From assembly GCA_030998225.1 (NCBI GenBank), contig JAPYXD010000727.1:3968001-4032000 (forward strand): DNA of 64,000 nt, read 5' to 3'. The notes below the pieces were generated by a model. The model saw only the letters and a list, made by a program, of their open reading frames with translations. It was not told the origin of the DNA and did not search any database. This document shows positions 45,640 through 58,762 of the stretch, one piece after another. Both the position numbers and the translations under genes were made by a program. Numbering within the stretch: the stretch's first letter is position 1; each line of letters begins with the position of its first letter. This DNA comes from Diplolepis rosae. Its lineage: Eukaryota > Arthropoda > Insecta > Hymenoptera > Diplolepididae.

Positions 45640-45910
45640 CCTGTATACTGGACTACTTCATTTTGAATTGCAAGCTATGAGATAAGTTTTTCAAATCTAT
45701 GATAATTCTTATTTTAATTATCTCCGTTTTACAGAAATTTTGAATTAATCTTTGAATTTATGGCACTGAAGAGGGCCCCCACATGTGGCCGAAACGTTTG
45801 CCTTGCTTTCTTTTTGAGTATTTTTATACCTAATAGTGAAAATTTAAATCGAAGAAAATAAAAAGAATCTGATCCTATGGCAAAATAACGAGAAATGAAA
45901 AAAATTCTCT
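45640..45910 (+). repeat. P2 repeat, uninterrupted copy
   Basis: Matches 35690-36310 without the MITE: TGGACTACTTCATTTT, GCAAGCTATGAGATAAGTTT, TTTTGAATTAATCTTTGAAT, the motif, and CTGATCCTATGGCA. Confidence 0.65.
45762..45802 (+). ncRNA. hammerhead-like motif, family P2 (best copy)
   Basis: Stem I GGCA/TGCC; box CTGAAGA; stem II GGCC..GGCC; box GAAA; minimal stem III AC/GT; predicted cleavage after ACGTT. Every element of a hammerhead is present except a loop closing stem III, which suggests action as a dimer. Confidence 0.6.
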
Positions 45911-48299
45911 GAATTTTGGGTCAATATAATAGCAGACATGTTATCAAACATGTCACTTTAAAATGATAAGAAACTTTAGTATAAACTATAGTAGCCCGTG
46001 AAGTTTAAAGCCGAATGGCATGGCGGTCCGGCAGGTGGTATATATTGGTTCGAGAGAGGGTTTTTTTTTTTTTTGCGACAAACGGTGAAAAAAAAACTTG
46101 TTTTTTTTTCAAAAAACGTCTACCATTCTGTTGTTTATGCATATATGTATATATATGCATCTTCGTGAAAATTACTAATTCAAGTTAAAAAACACACTTC
46201 TCAGAGTCTATTGACGTCAGTGGACTAGAATTTCATGTCACAGATTTTAGTTGCAGTTATACAAAATTTATTTTCATCTTCTAAACTTTCGAAATTTCTG
46301 CGTCCTTTTCCAAGATTTGTATACCTGCTAAAATGGCTTCCAGTTACATTAAATTATATTGAGGCAAACTTTAAAAATTGAGAATAATTCAGGTGTGCAC
46401 GATTTATGAAGACAATTTATTAAAAATCAATTGTGAATTACAATAGATAGAAAATATGTCCACTTCGTTTTTTTTAAAAAGACTCTTCAGTTTTTTCTCC
46501 AGACATTCTTATTTTACATCTTTATTCTTACACGTTTTAAGCATCTAGAAGATCTTTTAAAGGGCTCCCCCTGCAAAAGCAAAAAGGCGGCACGCTCGTA
46601 AAAGCACTTTTTGCACGCAAGTGAGGGATAGAAGCTAAGAGGCTGGAATGATTAATGAGGAATAGTCGAAGAGTTCGTTTCCAGCCAAACTACTTCACTA
46701 GGTTTTCATGACTTCATTTTGTCCGAGAATTCTCAAGAGGATATCCTTGCATGTTTACTAAAGGTTTCATTATTCTCAGATCACAATAATATTTTTCTTT
46801 TATCAAGGAAAAAATAATAATGAAAGTTATATATATAGTGGTTTTTTACTCCGCTTGATTGGCAGATTGGATCAGGAATTTTAGAATATATACCATTTTA
46901 ATGGGAACTTTATAGTGTATTTATAATAAATTTTCGGAAATTGATTCGATGTTGAAAGGTCTCTAGTCACCGAAATTTGTTTCTAATGCAGAAATATAGG
47001 CAGACTAGGGGAAACGATAAAGCGGAAAAGACAGGTAGAAAGTGTGTGTGGATACGTCAGATAAAAGAGTCACATAGGGAGATTCGTGTTTCTGGCGTAT
47101 GTCGTGACCAATAGCGCGATCTGTCGTGACCACAGGACTCATGAATATCAGATCAGATGTTTCCTGGAATATAGATATCATTTCTTCATTCAAGCAAAAC
47201 ACGCGAGTATGAGACACTTGGTAGATTATTCCAGATACTCGGTCATATCAAATGCATCTTCGATTTTTTCAATTAAATATAGTTAATAATTCTTTTTATT
47301 AATTTAAGTATTACATATTGTTCTGGAAATCTTGTGATGATTCTGAAGAATGTTACTTAAGATTCCTTGTTTCCATATTATTTTTTAGCAAATGCGTTTT
47401 TCGGAATTTTTGGTTATATTACAACACTTAAGAAATTTTTTAATATCAAATCGATCTTATTCTCAAATCACATATTAAAGGGGTCACCTTATCCAGAACT
47501 TTTAAAGAATCGATTTTTTTTTTCTGTTTCAATCGATGGATCTATTATCAGAGAATATTGTCGCAAAATTTTACAGTCCATATCGGAATAGTTTTGATGA
47601 TAGAGTTCCGAGCAGTGGCTTGCGCGGAGCGAGCGGAAGGTTTTTTTCACCGTCTGAAAACTTTAAAGCGCGTTTTCTCAAAACCACATTTTTCAAAATT
47701 GCATGCACGTTTAAATTAGAACCAATTAAGCTATTATTATAAACTTTTTTTTTATTTGTAGCTAATTAAAATGCGCATATAGTGAACCTTTAGTTTTCAT
47801 GATACAGTATTTATTTTCATTATAAATAACGCATTTTAAACAAAAAAAAACGGTGAAAAATTTGATTTTTCTGTAAAGTAACTCAAAAGATCGATAAAAA
47901 AATTTTTTTTTACAATTTTTTAGGTTCACTATAAGCGGAAGACCCTTCTGAATAAAAAAAAATAATATATATGTGTTTCAGATGAAAACTTTGGACAATA
48001 TCATGCACGCAAAATTAATTGTCCGTGGTGAGACGCTGCGCGGGATCTTCGATAAGTCCGAGATTTTTTCTTGTTTTCAAATGAAAATTTTTTTTTAACA
48101 AGTTCAAATATGTACCTAAATATATGCGAAAAATCTTTGACCAGTGTTTTTATTTTCTGCTTCAAAGAAAATTGGGAAAAAGTGCCTTTTTCGAAGGTTC
48201 TGGATGAGGAGACCCGCTTAAGCAAGTTCCGAAATAACTTGGAAGTTTGAATTTAAAAAACTAGGAGATTGCAATTAAGTGAATTTCAATATCCTACAA
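45911..48299. other. no gene recognised
   Basis: Long homopolymer T runs (46065-46080, 47510-47522, 48085-48095) and AT-rich DNA; short frames on both strands at 47005-47290 shadow one another. A GC-richer patch at 46560-46680 is unclassified. Confidence 0.35.
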
Positions 48300-49445
48300 A
48301 TTTCAGTGCTGGCTTAGTACTGAAGTCCAGTACCGCACCAGTACCGATGGACAACTTCCAGCCAATAGTCCAGTAGAATTAGCCGAAAACAGTTTTTTTC
48401 GCCTACTCCTTTGTAAATTTACTTAAAAATCATTAAAAATGCTAGAAACATACAGAGTAAAAAAAAGACTATGAATAATGTGCACAACTTTTGGTGGCGA
48501 GTTTAAGTGAAAAAAAGTGAGTCGGACAAAAAAAGTTTTCAACCAAAAGTTGTAGCTAGATGATTAATGAACAAAATGGCATAAATCCGAATCCGAAAAA
48601 ATGATTTGTTTACGAAATATGAGATTGTTAAACAAAAAATTTACCTTTTTTTATTTCAATCGTGTAGCCGTAAATAAAAAATTTACAATGTTGGTTTTTT
48701 CAACATGGATAGTCCACTTATATGCCAACATTGTCTAAAAATTTCAAGTTTCCTCGATTTATATTTTTTTAATTATTAAATTGTTAATTTAACGAAAGTG
48801 TCCCTATTTAGGCCCTTGTACTTTTTTTTTGTTAACAATCTAAAATAGTGGTAAGGTGTTGGAATCCATCCAACGGCCACTTGACTTCAATTTGCAATCA
48901 ACAAATTGCAATTTTTTTGTTTATCTATATATTTTTTTTTGCATTTTGCAACTGACTGGCACTTTTTATTTGCGGCTACACGATTGAAATAAAAAAAGGT
49001 CAATTCTTTAATTAACAATCTCATATTTCGTAAACAAATCATTTTTGTGCCATTTTGTTCATTAATTATCTGGCTACAACTTTTGCTTGAAAATATTTTT
49101 TGTCCGACTCATAGTTTTTGGCCGGAAACGCCTTAAAGACAAAAAACACTTTTTTCACTTAAACTCGCCAACAAAAGTTGTGCACGCTATTTACGGTCTT
49201 TTTTTTTTACTCTGTATGTTTCTAGCATTTTTTATAATTTTTAAGCAAATTTACAGACGAGTAGGCGAAAAAAGCCGTTTTTGGCTAATTCTACTGGACT
49301 ACAAGTTACCTTTCGGAGCCGCGCCGGTGATAGGCCGTACTTATGCCAACACTATGCCAGTACTGCAAATACTTCTGCGGTACTGGCGCGGTACCAAGCC
49401 GGTTTTAAATTTCCACCTGGGAGCTTTCAAATTACCTAATCCTGA
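48300..49445. mobile_element. foldback element flanked by CAGTACTGG-type repeats
   Basis: Arms from about 48365 to 48690 (AGAATTAGCCGAAAACAG, CATACAGAGTAAAAAAAAGA, ATTTGTTTACGAAATATGAG, TTTCAATCGTGTAGCCG) are mirrored at 48965-49300. Outside both arms lie GCC/GGTACTGG words (48303-48365, 49330-49410) like the repeat at 7540-9480. Confidence 0.6.
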
Positions 49446-51329
49446 CCGATGACGTGGAATTCATTTTCAAATTGATGCCAGATACATTGCTTTAGATCTA
49501 CTTATTCTAGGTATATAATTTTTTGAGTTCCCTTAAATTCTGAAAAAATGTTTTCGGAGGTGTGTCTAAGGAATCAACCACCATTGGTTTACTCCGTTAA
49601 ACTTTATTTGCTGAATTTGAATTGAATCCTTGGTTGAATTTGTAACGTGGCCAAAAGGGAAAAATATGTGGAAGAATTGGAGTTGACAAGGCGTGGTGAG
49701 GAGCAGAAAAGGTTGAGAGCTGAGGATAAAGAAAGGAAGAAGATGCTGACATTAAAACCACGGAATGAACTTAACGACTCGTGGCTGCTTAACCAATCTC
49801 TATATCTACGTTTATGCTGTCACACTAACTCTCTTTCTCTCAAATCTTTTCAACATCACCAAAAACTAAAGAGAACGAGTTCAGTCTCTTAAATAGCAAT
49901 TTTAGTTTAACATTTAAAAAAAAAATTATATTACTTCTTATTTCTTAGTATGTGACACTTTCCGATTTCGTCGAAGCTAATATGAAATAGAAATATTTCA
50001 TAATATTCATACACACGTATTCAGAAGATTTTTTAACACGGGATATATCACAGCGTTCTAGAAAATGTACAAGTATGTTCTAGAATTGTTCCAGGGTTGT
50101 TATAGAATATGTGTCATAGTGTTCTAGAAATGTTAAAGTAGTCAAGCTGCATCTAAAGCATTATATAGTCACTCGCTGGTTACTAACTTGTTCTAAATAA
50201 TGCTATTTTTTTACAGAACAGTTACATAATTGTTCTGTCACTATGTTTGCTGCAGTTATATCCATGTAAAAATTACGAAACTGTAACAAAATTTTCAATT
50301 ATTGTACATCTAACTTCATAAAACTTCAGTTACCCAAAAAGTTAAATTGTTACTCCTATAAGCTTCAGGATTTCCAGATACAAGTATCAGAATATTAAAA
50401 ACTTTGCAACTGAAAATTAAGAAATTGTTTCTTAAATTTACTAAAAAATAACTGAATTTTCTGAAATTCTATCTTAATTTTACGAAGCTGTAATTGAATA
50501 AAACTCCAGTCACGTGATTCGGGAAATCACGATAGGAATAATTTCTAACAGTGTATTTGCGTGGTTTTTAAAAAAAATGTAAGAAATTGCACAAAAGATT
50601 TAAATCTTTCGTTTTACTGAATTTTTAATTTCTGTATTAAACTTTCATTACATGTACTTTCATCTTAAAAAATACAAACTTTAATTTTATTTTAACAAAC
50701 ATTTGTATATGTTTAAATAATGTTTGTTAATTTTAATATAAGTTGATTGAGAAGTTATTACATTTAATATGAATGTATATTAATTGTTCATAATATACAA
50801 ATCTATTAATTTTGATTTACCACTTGTATATTAAAGTCTATTAGAATTAATAAAATTTTTAACAGTGTATGATTTGTGTGGTTGAATGGAAATGTTTTAA
50901 TATCAATGAACCAATTAAAAATCGATTCATAAAGAAATATGATTTTTGGTTCAAGCAAAAATTTATTTTGTAAGAGGTAAGTTCAGAAATTTAAGGTACT
51001 TGAACATCAAATTTAATATACAGTAATATACTGAATTAAGTTGATGTATATGCGTCCATACTTCTTATACTTTCATACCAAATATACTATAGAAAGTTCT
51101 AAGACTGTAGGTAATTTCATTCAATTCGCATAATAACATTTTCTCCCACAGAAATTAATATTGAAGCTCATTAAATTTCATAACTCAGCCTTTAAATAAT
51201 CTGAATTTCAATATCATCTTTCAGAAGAAACTTTTTTTTTCGTTCAACCAAATTGTTTGGTAACTTTTCCCTTCTCACAAGTTCAATTAAACGTTTAGAT
51301 GGAAAATTATTGGCCTAAACGAGGTCTAC
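49446..51329. other. no repeat recognised; one charged frame
   Basis: Mostly unique AT-rich DNA. A frame at 49647-49790 reads KREKYVEELELTRRGEEQKR, RLRAEDKERKKML, i.e. a charged coiled-coil stretch without ATG and with a stop just upstream; it may be a relic of an element or gene exon, but no splice site or homology is convincing. Three TTCTAGAA words lie at 50056, 50078 and 50122. Confidence 0.3.
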
Positions 51330-51550
51330 AAATTCTTATCAAGACACTTCTCGACAGAATGTATATTTTATGCTTTGATTATAAGAAACACTATTGAAAA
51401 AATTCTCTTTTGTAGCCTGAATATGTGATATGTTTATTAAAAAGTTACTGAAATGTATACAGAAAATCGAGCGCGAAGCGCGAGTGTCATGATGAGAATG
51501 TGTTCCTTAAGGCCGATAGAGCCTTAAGTGAATTGAATTTCCTGTTTCAC
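51330..51550 (+). repeat. X repeat, left half
   Basis: CTTATCAAGACACTTCTCGA to CCTGTTTCAC, colinear with the reverse strand of 37798-38130; stops at the TTAA used by MITE copy J. Confidence 0.7.
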
Positions 51551-52152
51551 TTAAGGTAGTTCGTTCACGAAAATTAGACCTCAGGCAAAAACAGATAATT
51601 TTGCTTTCAAGAATAGCAATATTATTATTGAAGGTCTATTTTGAAAGAGAAAAGATTATTTTACAAAAAAAAATTTGAACCGCAGAAAAATAATTTTATT
51701 AATAAATGTTATTTTTGACCCAACTTTTTTTCTTATCGCTTCTTACCAAATTTTAAAAAATTATGCGATTCTAATGAATCATGAATCATTATTTCAGAGA
51801 AAAGCTTTCCCACAACTTCAAGCTTTCTGATTTTTTAAAATAAACTCTTTAATGGCTGAAACCATAAAAAAAAACATTTTCCAAAGCGAAATTTTTATAA
51901 ACAAATTGCTGAATTTGATAATAATTTATTCATTTTCGAAAATTGGAAATAATAATTTTTTAAAATTTGGTAAGAAACGATAAGAAGAAAAGTTGGGGGA
52001 AAAATAAAATTTTTTTCTGTATTTAAAATTTTTTTCATGGAAATTAATCTTTTCTCTTCTGAAATAGCCCTTCAATAATGATATTGCTATTCTTGGAAGC
52101 AAAATTATCTATTTTTGCCTGAGGTCTAATTTTCGTGAACGAACTACCTTGA
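51551..52152. mobile_element. GGTAG foldback MITE, copy J
   Basis: TTAA-GGTAGTTCGTTCACG ... CGTGAACGAACTACC-TTGA (right TTAA mutated), 602 bp with a deletion in the right arm around 51950. Its right TTGA is also the left flank of the next TTAA element. Confidence 0.88.
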
Positions 52153-52893
52153 GGGGTTATATACCTTTTTCTCTAGGGAAATACAGGGTTTTTATTTATT
52201 TTTTTCAAACATGTTACCATAGTTTTATTCAAATGCGATAAAAGGTTTCAAAAAGTACATCTCTTATTCTGTTTTGGGATAAAATTACGAGTGAAAATTC
52301 GGAAAATTAGGGAAGGTACACTCCTTGCCGCAGAACTCCTTTTGTTTGTAATGGCTTACTGTGAGCATGAAATAACGGTAACGGCTCAGCTGAAAAAAAG
52401 AAAGAAAAAACTACGTTAGTATATAGTGTGACCTTGTTTGTGAACGAAGGATTTTACAAAAAAAAATTTTTACAGTTACAGTGATATTTTTTCCGAAAAA
52501 GTCGATTTTTTAAGATCGAACAATTGAGTTTTCCGCCAAAAAAAAACAGAAAGATTCGTCTAAAAAAAATTCCTTCGTTCACGAACTAGCTATTGTAAGT
52601 ACAAACAACCCCTCCAAATTCCAAATTGATCGATGTAGTGGTTAGCGAGATATTGTGCTCGCCGCGATGGCATTTTTTCAAAAATACGATTCCGAGATAA
52701 TCGCGCTTAAAGTTTTAGGTGGACATTAAGTACTTGTACAAGTAGTTCCAGAAACTGCGCGCTATGAACAACCGTATCTTAGGTTCTAGTGCCCCGATCT
52801 TGATGAAATTTTGCAGAAACATTGTTAAAAGTATGTACTTTAAAAATAAGCAATACAAATTTTTTTAATTTTTTGGAGCCAGAAAAAGGTATA

Positions 52894-53824
52894 CCAGGGG
52901 TGTTAGTTGAAATTTGCCGGTTTTACTCATAGATGTCGCTAGAGATATGTATACATTTCTATGATTTGGCATCTATGTCATATTTCTCTATGGACAATAA
53001 CCTTAAAAAATACATAATTACATTCTGCCAAAATAATAGCATCATAGTTTACCTCAGTGAATATGTCGAGTTTCGTTCCAAGTAAATTGCCTTTGCGGCA
53101 TTCGTTGCTTTTCTTATTTCATTAAAAGAAAAAAGCAGTTGAAGCTCATCGATTGCTGGTAGAAACTTATGGTGAACATGCTCCAGTGATTAGAACATGT
53201 GAGACATGGTTTCATCAATTTAAAAGTGGAGATTTCGATTTAACAGACAATGAATATCCTGGTGCAGCGAAAAAGTTCGAAGACGAGGAATTGCAGGTGT
53301 TATTGGATGAAGACCCAACCCAATCGCAACAAAAATTGGCACAAACACTAAATGTGACCCGAGGAGCAATTTGCTAACGTTTAAAAGCTATAGGATAAAT
53401 CCAAAAGTATGGAAAATGGGTACCGCACCAACTGAACGATAGACAAATGGAAAATCGAAAAACCGTCTCATACCGCTAAAGTGGTGAAGAACACATTAAA
53501 AGCATTAAATTGGGAAATATTATCGCACCCGCCGTACTCTCCAGACCTCGCCCCGTCCGACTATCACCTTTTCGCATCGATGGGACACTCACTCGCAGAG
53601 CAGCGCTTCGCCAATTTTGAAGAAGTCGAAAAATGGCTCGTCGAATGGTTTGCCTTGAAAGAGAAAAAGTTTTTTTGGAATGGTATCCATGATTTGCCTG
53701 AAAGATGGGCAAAATGTGTAGAATCCACTGGTCAATACTTTGAATAAAATTTTTTTGAGATTCCCTTAAGAATTAAGTGTTTTCTTTATTGAAAAAACCG
53801 ACAAACTTCAACTAACACCCCTGG
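52894..53824 (+). mobile_element. mariner element with internal deletion
   Basis: Ends CCAGGGGTGTTAGTTGAA and complement, flanked by TA (52892-52893, 53825-53826). 931 bp, inserted 10 bp from the right end of the TTAA element. Confidence 0.88.
53063..53747 (+). pseudogene. mariner transposase pseudogene
   Basis: Starts MSSFVPSKLPLRH, frameshifted, then AVEAHRLLVETYGEHAPVIR, CETWFHQFKSGDFDL, LDEDPTQSQQKLAQTLNVT (HTH), a stop in place of the next residue, KAIG.IQKYGKWVPHQLNDR. It then jumps to KNTLKALNWEILSHPPYSPD, LAPSDYHLFASMGHSLAEQR, ending ESTGQYFE. The segment with the first two catalytic Asp is deleted; the third (APSD) is kept. Non-functional. Confidence 0.87.
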
Positions 53825-53837
53825 TATAACCCCTTAA

Positions 53838-54030
53838 ACTCAAAAACAAATTTAGTGACTTTGAGAAAATGTGTAATTCACATCATCTGTAATATTATAA
53901 AATTGATTTGAGCTTCAGTATCAAATGTTATGAAATAAATTTAAATGTATGCGAAGAGCATAAGACCGAGCGCAAAGCGCGAAGCGCGACGATTAAATCG
54001 CGCGCTCAAACTTGTGAGCGAAGCGCGCTT
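53838..54030 (+). repeat. X repeat, right half
   Basis: ACTTTGAGAAAATGTGTAAT, ATCTGTAATATTATAAAATT, GCGAAGAGCATAAGACCGAG, colinear with the reverse strand of 37640-37797. Ends in palindromic GCGCGAAGCGCG and GAGCGAAGCGCGC words. Confidence 0.7.
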
Positions 54031-54062
54031 TTTTTTATATTAAAATTGAAGGGTTGATACTG

Positions 54063-55112
54063 CACAGAGAGAAATTTTAGGTTTCACTGACCAAAGTTTT
54101 TTTGTTAAAATCGTCTTTACAAAAATGTTAAAGTTCTCATGACAATCATAGTAGTGGCTGTCATACATTGGAAAAGTGTTTACTCCAACTGCAAGGAATG
54201 TTACTGAGACCACGATTCTGGTACTTGAAATACCATAGCGCTGCGGTTATATGAACCAAAGTCCATCGTAAAGCCGCGCATAGAGTTTAGTTAAAATGAC
54301 TAAGTCTACGGACAGTAAGTACCCAGCCAAAATTATTTTTGAGGTTATAGGTATGGTTCTCTTAGTTATCAAAATACAAATTCAATTTGATTAGAAAAAA
54401 TAAAGTTTCACCGAAAAGATCTAAGAAAAATAATCCGGTATAATGATATTTATGATAACTTTCGTCGATTAAGTTAAAAAATTGTCACTTTTTTCATCAC
54501 CATAAACTTTTTTTGACTGACTATAGTTTTGACAAAATACGACGAGACAGCAAAATTGGAACGCATTGCATTGTCCCCGAACAAAATCCTTTATCATTTA
54601 GAAAGAATTGTCAAACTATATTTATAATAGATTTATTTACCTGATAATGCTTGGCATGGTGAAATATAGTCCAGGAATCGAGAACGAGAATTGGCAGGAT
54701 TCAACTTAGGCTGCATATCTTTTTGGAAGTAACTATTCATCTCCAGTGCAGTGCAAGTTAAATTGTGTGACTATTACAAGATTTAATAGTTGTCACGACA
54801 GGCTTACCTCGTTGTAAAAAATGAAAGTTATACTTGATTTGTCTAGCGCAACAGCGAACGCTGCGGTTGTAGTAACCAAAGGAGCTTGGCAGTACACATA
54901 AAGAAAATGTACGTGTACTAACCGTTGGGGTACGTATAAAGCTCATTCTAATCATCAACTTTGGTCACAACAAACGAGTACACAAAAAAGTTCAAATTAC
55001 TGTCATGATAACTATAAAAGTAGTAGCTTCTCTCAACTTTTTTGGTCAAGGCAACTACTGTAAAAAATTTATGTGCTATGTGCACAGGAACCAAAGCCGA
55101 TTTCTCTCAGTG
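54063..55112. mobile_element. CACAGAGAGAAA/CACTGAGAGAAA MITE
   Basis: Left CACAGAGAGAAATTTTAGGT, right GATTTCTCTCAGTG; TG on both sides. 1050 bp, no transposase. The minus-strand frame at 54758-54958 is not supported. Confidence 0.6.
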
Positions 55113-57544
55113 TGGATAGTCATTATTTACATTAGAAATCAATTGCTCTACTTGTTCGGTTAATTATGTAGATAGTATGTTTTATGACATTAAGTTTGGG
55201 CCGACACGGGGATGCTTGTTAAAGGGGATGTTCTATAATATAGAATATCATAAGGCGTACCATTCGGCGATTTCGTTCGCGACTAGTGAATGGAGTTAAT
55301 GGCACTCCTCTCGCGAAAGCGATGTAGGTACAATTCGAGCCGCAATTAAACTAGAGCTTTAATTGCTCGACAATCCAAGTCTTACTATGAATTTCTAATG
55401 CGAATTACAAACGGAAATCTCTTTATTAATTTCGGCCGAGGCGCACAAAATCTTGGTAATAATAAGGCGTGGATAGAATATATTCTGCATATTTTAACGA
55501 GGTAACGTTCCTTCTTATTTTATCAAAATAAGGAGACGCTATAAAACTAGAAAAATAGTTTTATTCAATTATTGGAGGTGATAATTATGGGACAACTCTG
55601 TTTTCTTTAGGCGTTAGGAATCGTTTTCTAAGGGTAATTAGATAGTTTTTAGTGCGAGTGCTGCATAAATGTATTATGGGTGGCCTACATCAGGCGAACT
55701 CACTTATATTAGTTCCTTGCAATTTCTAGCGTCATTAAAGAAGAACTTTCCATGCAATTTTTATTCTTGAATTTGATTTAATTTTCGCTGTAGAGAAAAG
55801 CTATTTTTCAGGAGGATTTGTATTAATGCAGACAGTTTATGAAATACAGGTAAAATATTGTAGAAATATGTAAATTTGAATTTTATATTTCGCAGGTTTC
55901 GGTACTACACTCAGCTAGAGCTGAATTAAATATTGCAAAATATTCAGTTTGTTTGCATTTAGTTACAATTTCATGTTTCATTTTGTTTTTATTTCACTAA
56001 TGTTGACTTATTTTTTAAATTTTATTTTCATATTCATACTTTTTTAGCTCCAATGTTAGTTTGATTTGTGTTGATTAATTATAGAGTAACTATTTTGTGT
56101 AGAATTTAACATTAATCAGCAATTAATTGAGTTTATAGAGAGGAAATTTGGTTTCCACTAAAATATATAAGTTGTATTTTGATGATGTGGGAACATGCCA
56201 CATGTGTACTGGATAAAGCTAGAGGCTAGAGTTCACTGCGACCGAAATTTTGACAACAATGCATTCGCAATAAATATTCCTGGACGCAATATATATAGAA
56301 ATACTTTAATATAATAGATCGATCCTACATTATCTACACCCCATGAAGTAAAAGTTTGGCGTTATTCGTGCGAAAAAGATTTAAATCTATTACGTTATTT
56401 GGAAAAAGAATATTAAAAAGTGTCATGACATACTTTTTAAAGAATTATTATAAAATGGTCTTTACTTCTAATAAAAACTTCATTACATAACTCCCTTTAT
56501 ACAAGTTTTAAATTGAATCTGTTCAAATATGAATAATTTTCGTTAAAAATTTAATGATGCCTTAGTAAATTCTGATAATGATTATCAAATTTTGCTAATT
56601 CAAACATATACGCAAAAAAGTGATTGAGGGGGTGTTTTTTGAAGGTTAGATTGTTTTAAATGGGTTAGGTTTAAAGCTATCGCTTAAAATACTCTTTTGT
56701 ATACGAGACTGAATACGTGCGAGACAGAAGCCTCAATACAATGCAGAGATATTAATATTGGCAGTTGATACATCGACGCGGTTTCAAGCGTCGGGTGACC
56801 CTTCAATATTCCATAGGCGTCCAGACATGAACGGGAGCGTATCCGAGCAGACTTACAAATTTTGCTGCTACTGCAGGGAAATGAGAGCTGAAAGCTTCAA
56901 CCCTCCTAAAAATCGCCGATTAACAGGCTCAATATTTCTAGTTTATATATTATTCGTATTTCCTAAATAAAAGAATAATTGATTTTTTCTTTATTTTCTC
57001 AAACATAGAAACTACAAAACCAGCTCAAAAACAGCTGACAGTAAAGATGAAAATTGGTTTGAATAAAGGTTTCAGTTTTATTTCGAGGACCGAAATTTTT
57101 AATTAAAGCTTTAAATATCAACTCAAGCTGATTTTCATTCATTGTAAAAATAAAAACGTATTTTAAGCGCATGTGATACTTAGGAAATTAGCAAATTTTG
57201 TTGATTTTAGGTTTCTACATGTTTGTGTACAAAATACATAAAATTTTGTTTTCATAATTTCGTAAATGTAAAAACGGACGTAGATAGACTGCTTTTGGTT
57301 TTGAAATTGAAAATGAGTCCAATTTTAGCAAAATATATCGGCACATTTTCTTCATTGTCAAAACCAAAAATCGTCTATTTATGTCCAGTTTTATCTTCTC
57401 TACTATTTCTCAAATTTTAGAAACAAAATTTTATGTATTTTGGCTACAAATATGTAACAAAAGACAATAAAGTAAGTCAGTTAACATTTATTAGTAAAAA
57501 TTTTGGAAAAAATTCGAAAATTTATCGATAATTACAGTTAACTG
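55113..57544. other. no gene or repeat recognised
   Basis: A moderately GC-balanced patch at 55200-55460 might be conserved non-coding DNA, but nothing identifies it. Frames at 56758 and 57223 are not recognisable. Confidence 0.3.
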
Positions 57545-57715
57545 TATATATTTTTTGCAAAAATGTCACTCAAACGAAGTTGACAGACGTTCTTTATCGT
57601 TTTCTGTTCTGTTTTCCAAATTTCCAGGAAGACATTTTGTAATACAAGAAAGTTATCTTACAGGAATTTGGTCACGTGATCTGGTTGATCCATGGGCTTA
57701 AGCCTTGAAATCGAC
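57545..57715 (+). repeat. dispersed repeat with M-box, second copy
   Basis: Same words and order as 12380-12545, with TCACGTGA at 57672-57679. Confidence 0.6.
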
Positions 57716-58762
57716 TGATTCTAAGATGTAACAAAAAAAAATTCCAGACTAAATGCGAACCCGTATTACTACAAACTCAAATTCATCTCAAAGTCCAAAC
57801 AAAACTATAATTCAAAATTTCAATAATTCGAAACTACTCAAACCCTCAGAATATAAAAAAATGACCAAATTAGGACCAAAAAAATTTCTTAAAATAAACG
57901 ATTATGTTATTTTTTATGTAGATGATGGTTGTGGGTAATAAACACTGTAAAAAATCCGGTTGAAAATTACCACGTCGAGCAGGGGAAATAAAGTTACTAG
58001 TGATGAACGTGGTAATTTTACCGAAATGGTCTAAAAATAATTTCTTAATGTAAAATCGCATGCAAACAGGAAATTTCCCTTAACTTCACTTCCAACGAAG
58101 TATAATTTTACGTTCATAGAGACATAACCTCACAATCTTTATAATTACAAAATTACGTTTTTCATAATTATACTACTCTTATTGCAATTATTTCTTACAA
58201 TTACTAACATTTTTTAATAAACAAGGAACTTTATGTTTATTTATTTCATTTTGCACTTACCTTTCGAAAGTGAAAACGTATATTTGCATCTTACGAATCT
58301 CAACCGTCTTCAACCGTCGCTTCAGGCGTCACTTTTTCGTGAATTACACAATTCTAGTCAATTTCCCGTCGCTCTGCTTTTTTACATTGCCATGGTAAAC
58401 TTGAATGCAGAATACTCTGTGAATTTACCGAAAAGCGTTAAAAATACACTGCAATATAGGTTGAAATATGGTTGAAATTTACCACGTTGATAATTGGTAA
58501 CTTTATGTCCCCTGTTTGTTGTGGTAATATTACACTTCTGTAGTAACATTGAAGTAAATATTTTAAAATCACATCGTTACTCGCTGCAAGTTCACAATAA
58601 ACTTGTAGAATCAACACCTAAAACCGAGTGAAACGTTTACAAACCGGCTTGCAATTTTCAATCAATTTTTTTACAGAGAAGCCAAAAGAGGATAAAATAA
58701 ATAAAAAGAAGGTCTTCTTTTTTCTTTGCTCCTTTTTTGTTAGGTTCTTATAATCGTTTATT
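57716..58762. repeat. two direct copies of a GGTTGAAATTTACCACGT block
   Basis: CACTG(T/C)AA..GGTTGAAAATTACCACGT at 57947 and GGTTGAAATTTACCACGT at 58470, about 500 bp apart, each followed by a GTGGTAAT word; may be the two ends of an unrecognised element. The rest is unique. Confidence 0.3.

Larger units (their letters stand above)
52149..53837. mobile_element. TTAA element with GGGGTTATATACCTTTTTCT ends, split by mariner
   Basis: Left TTGA-GGGGTTATATACCTTTTTCT; right arm AGAAAAAGGTATA then, after the mariner, TAACCCC-TTAA. Non-coding interior. Inserted in X repeat at the same TTAA as MITE J. Confidence 0.75.

Noticed and set aside
49087..49452. 121-codon plus-strand frame
   Set aside because: Covers the right arm of a foldback and the flanking TACTGG repeat; chance frame.
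50056..50129. Heat-shock-element cluster (three TTCTAGAA)
   Set aside because: Spacing does not give the alternating nGAAn arrays needed, and no gene is adjacent.
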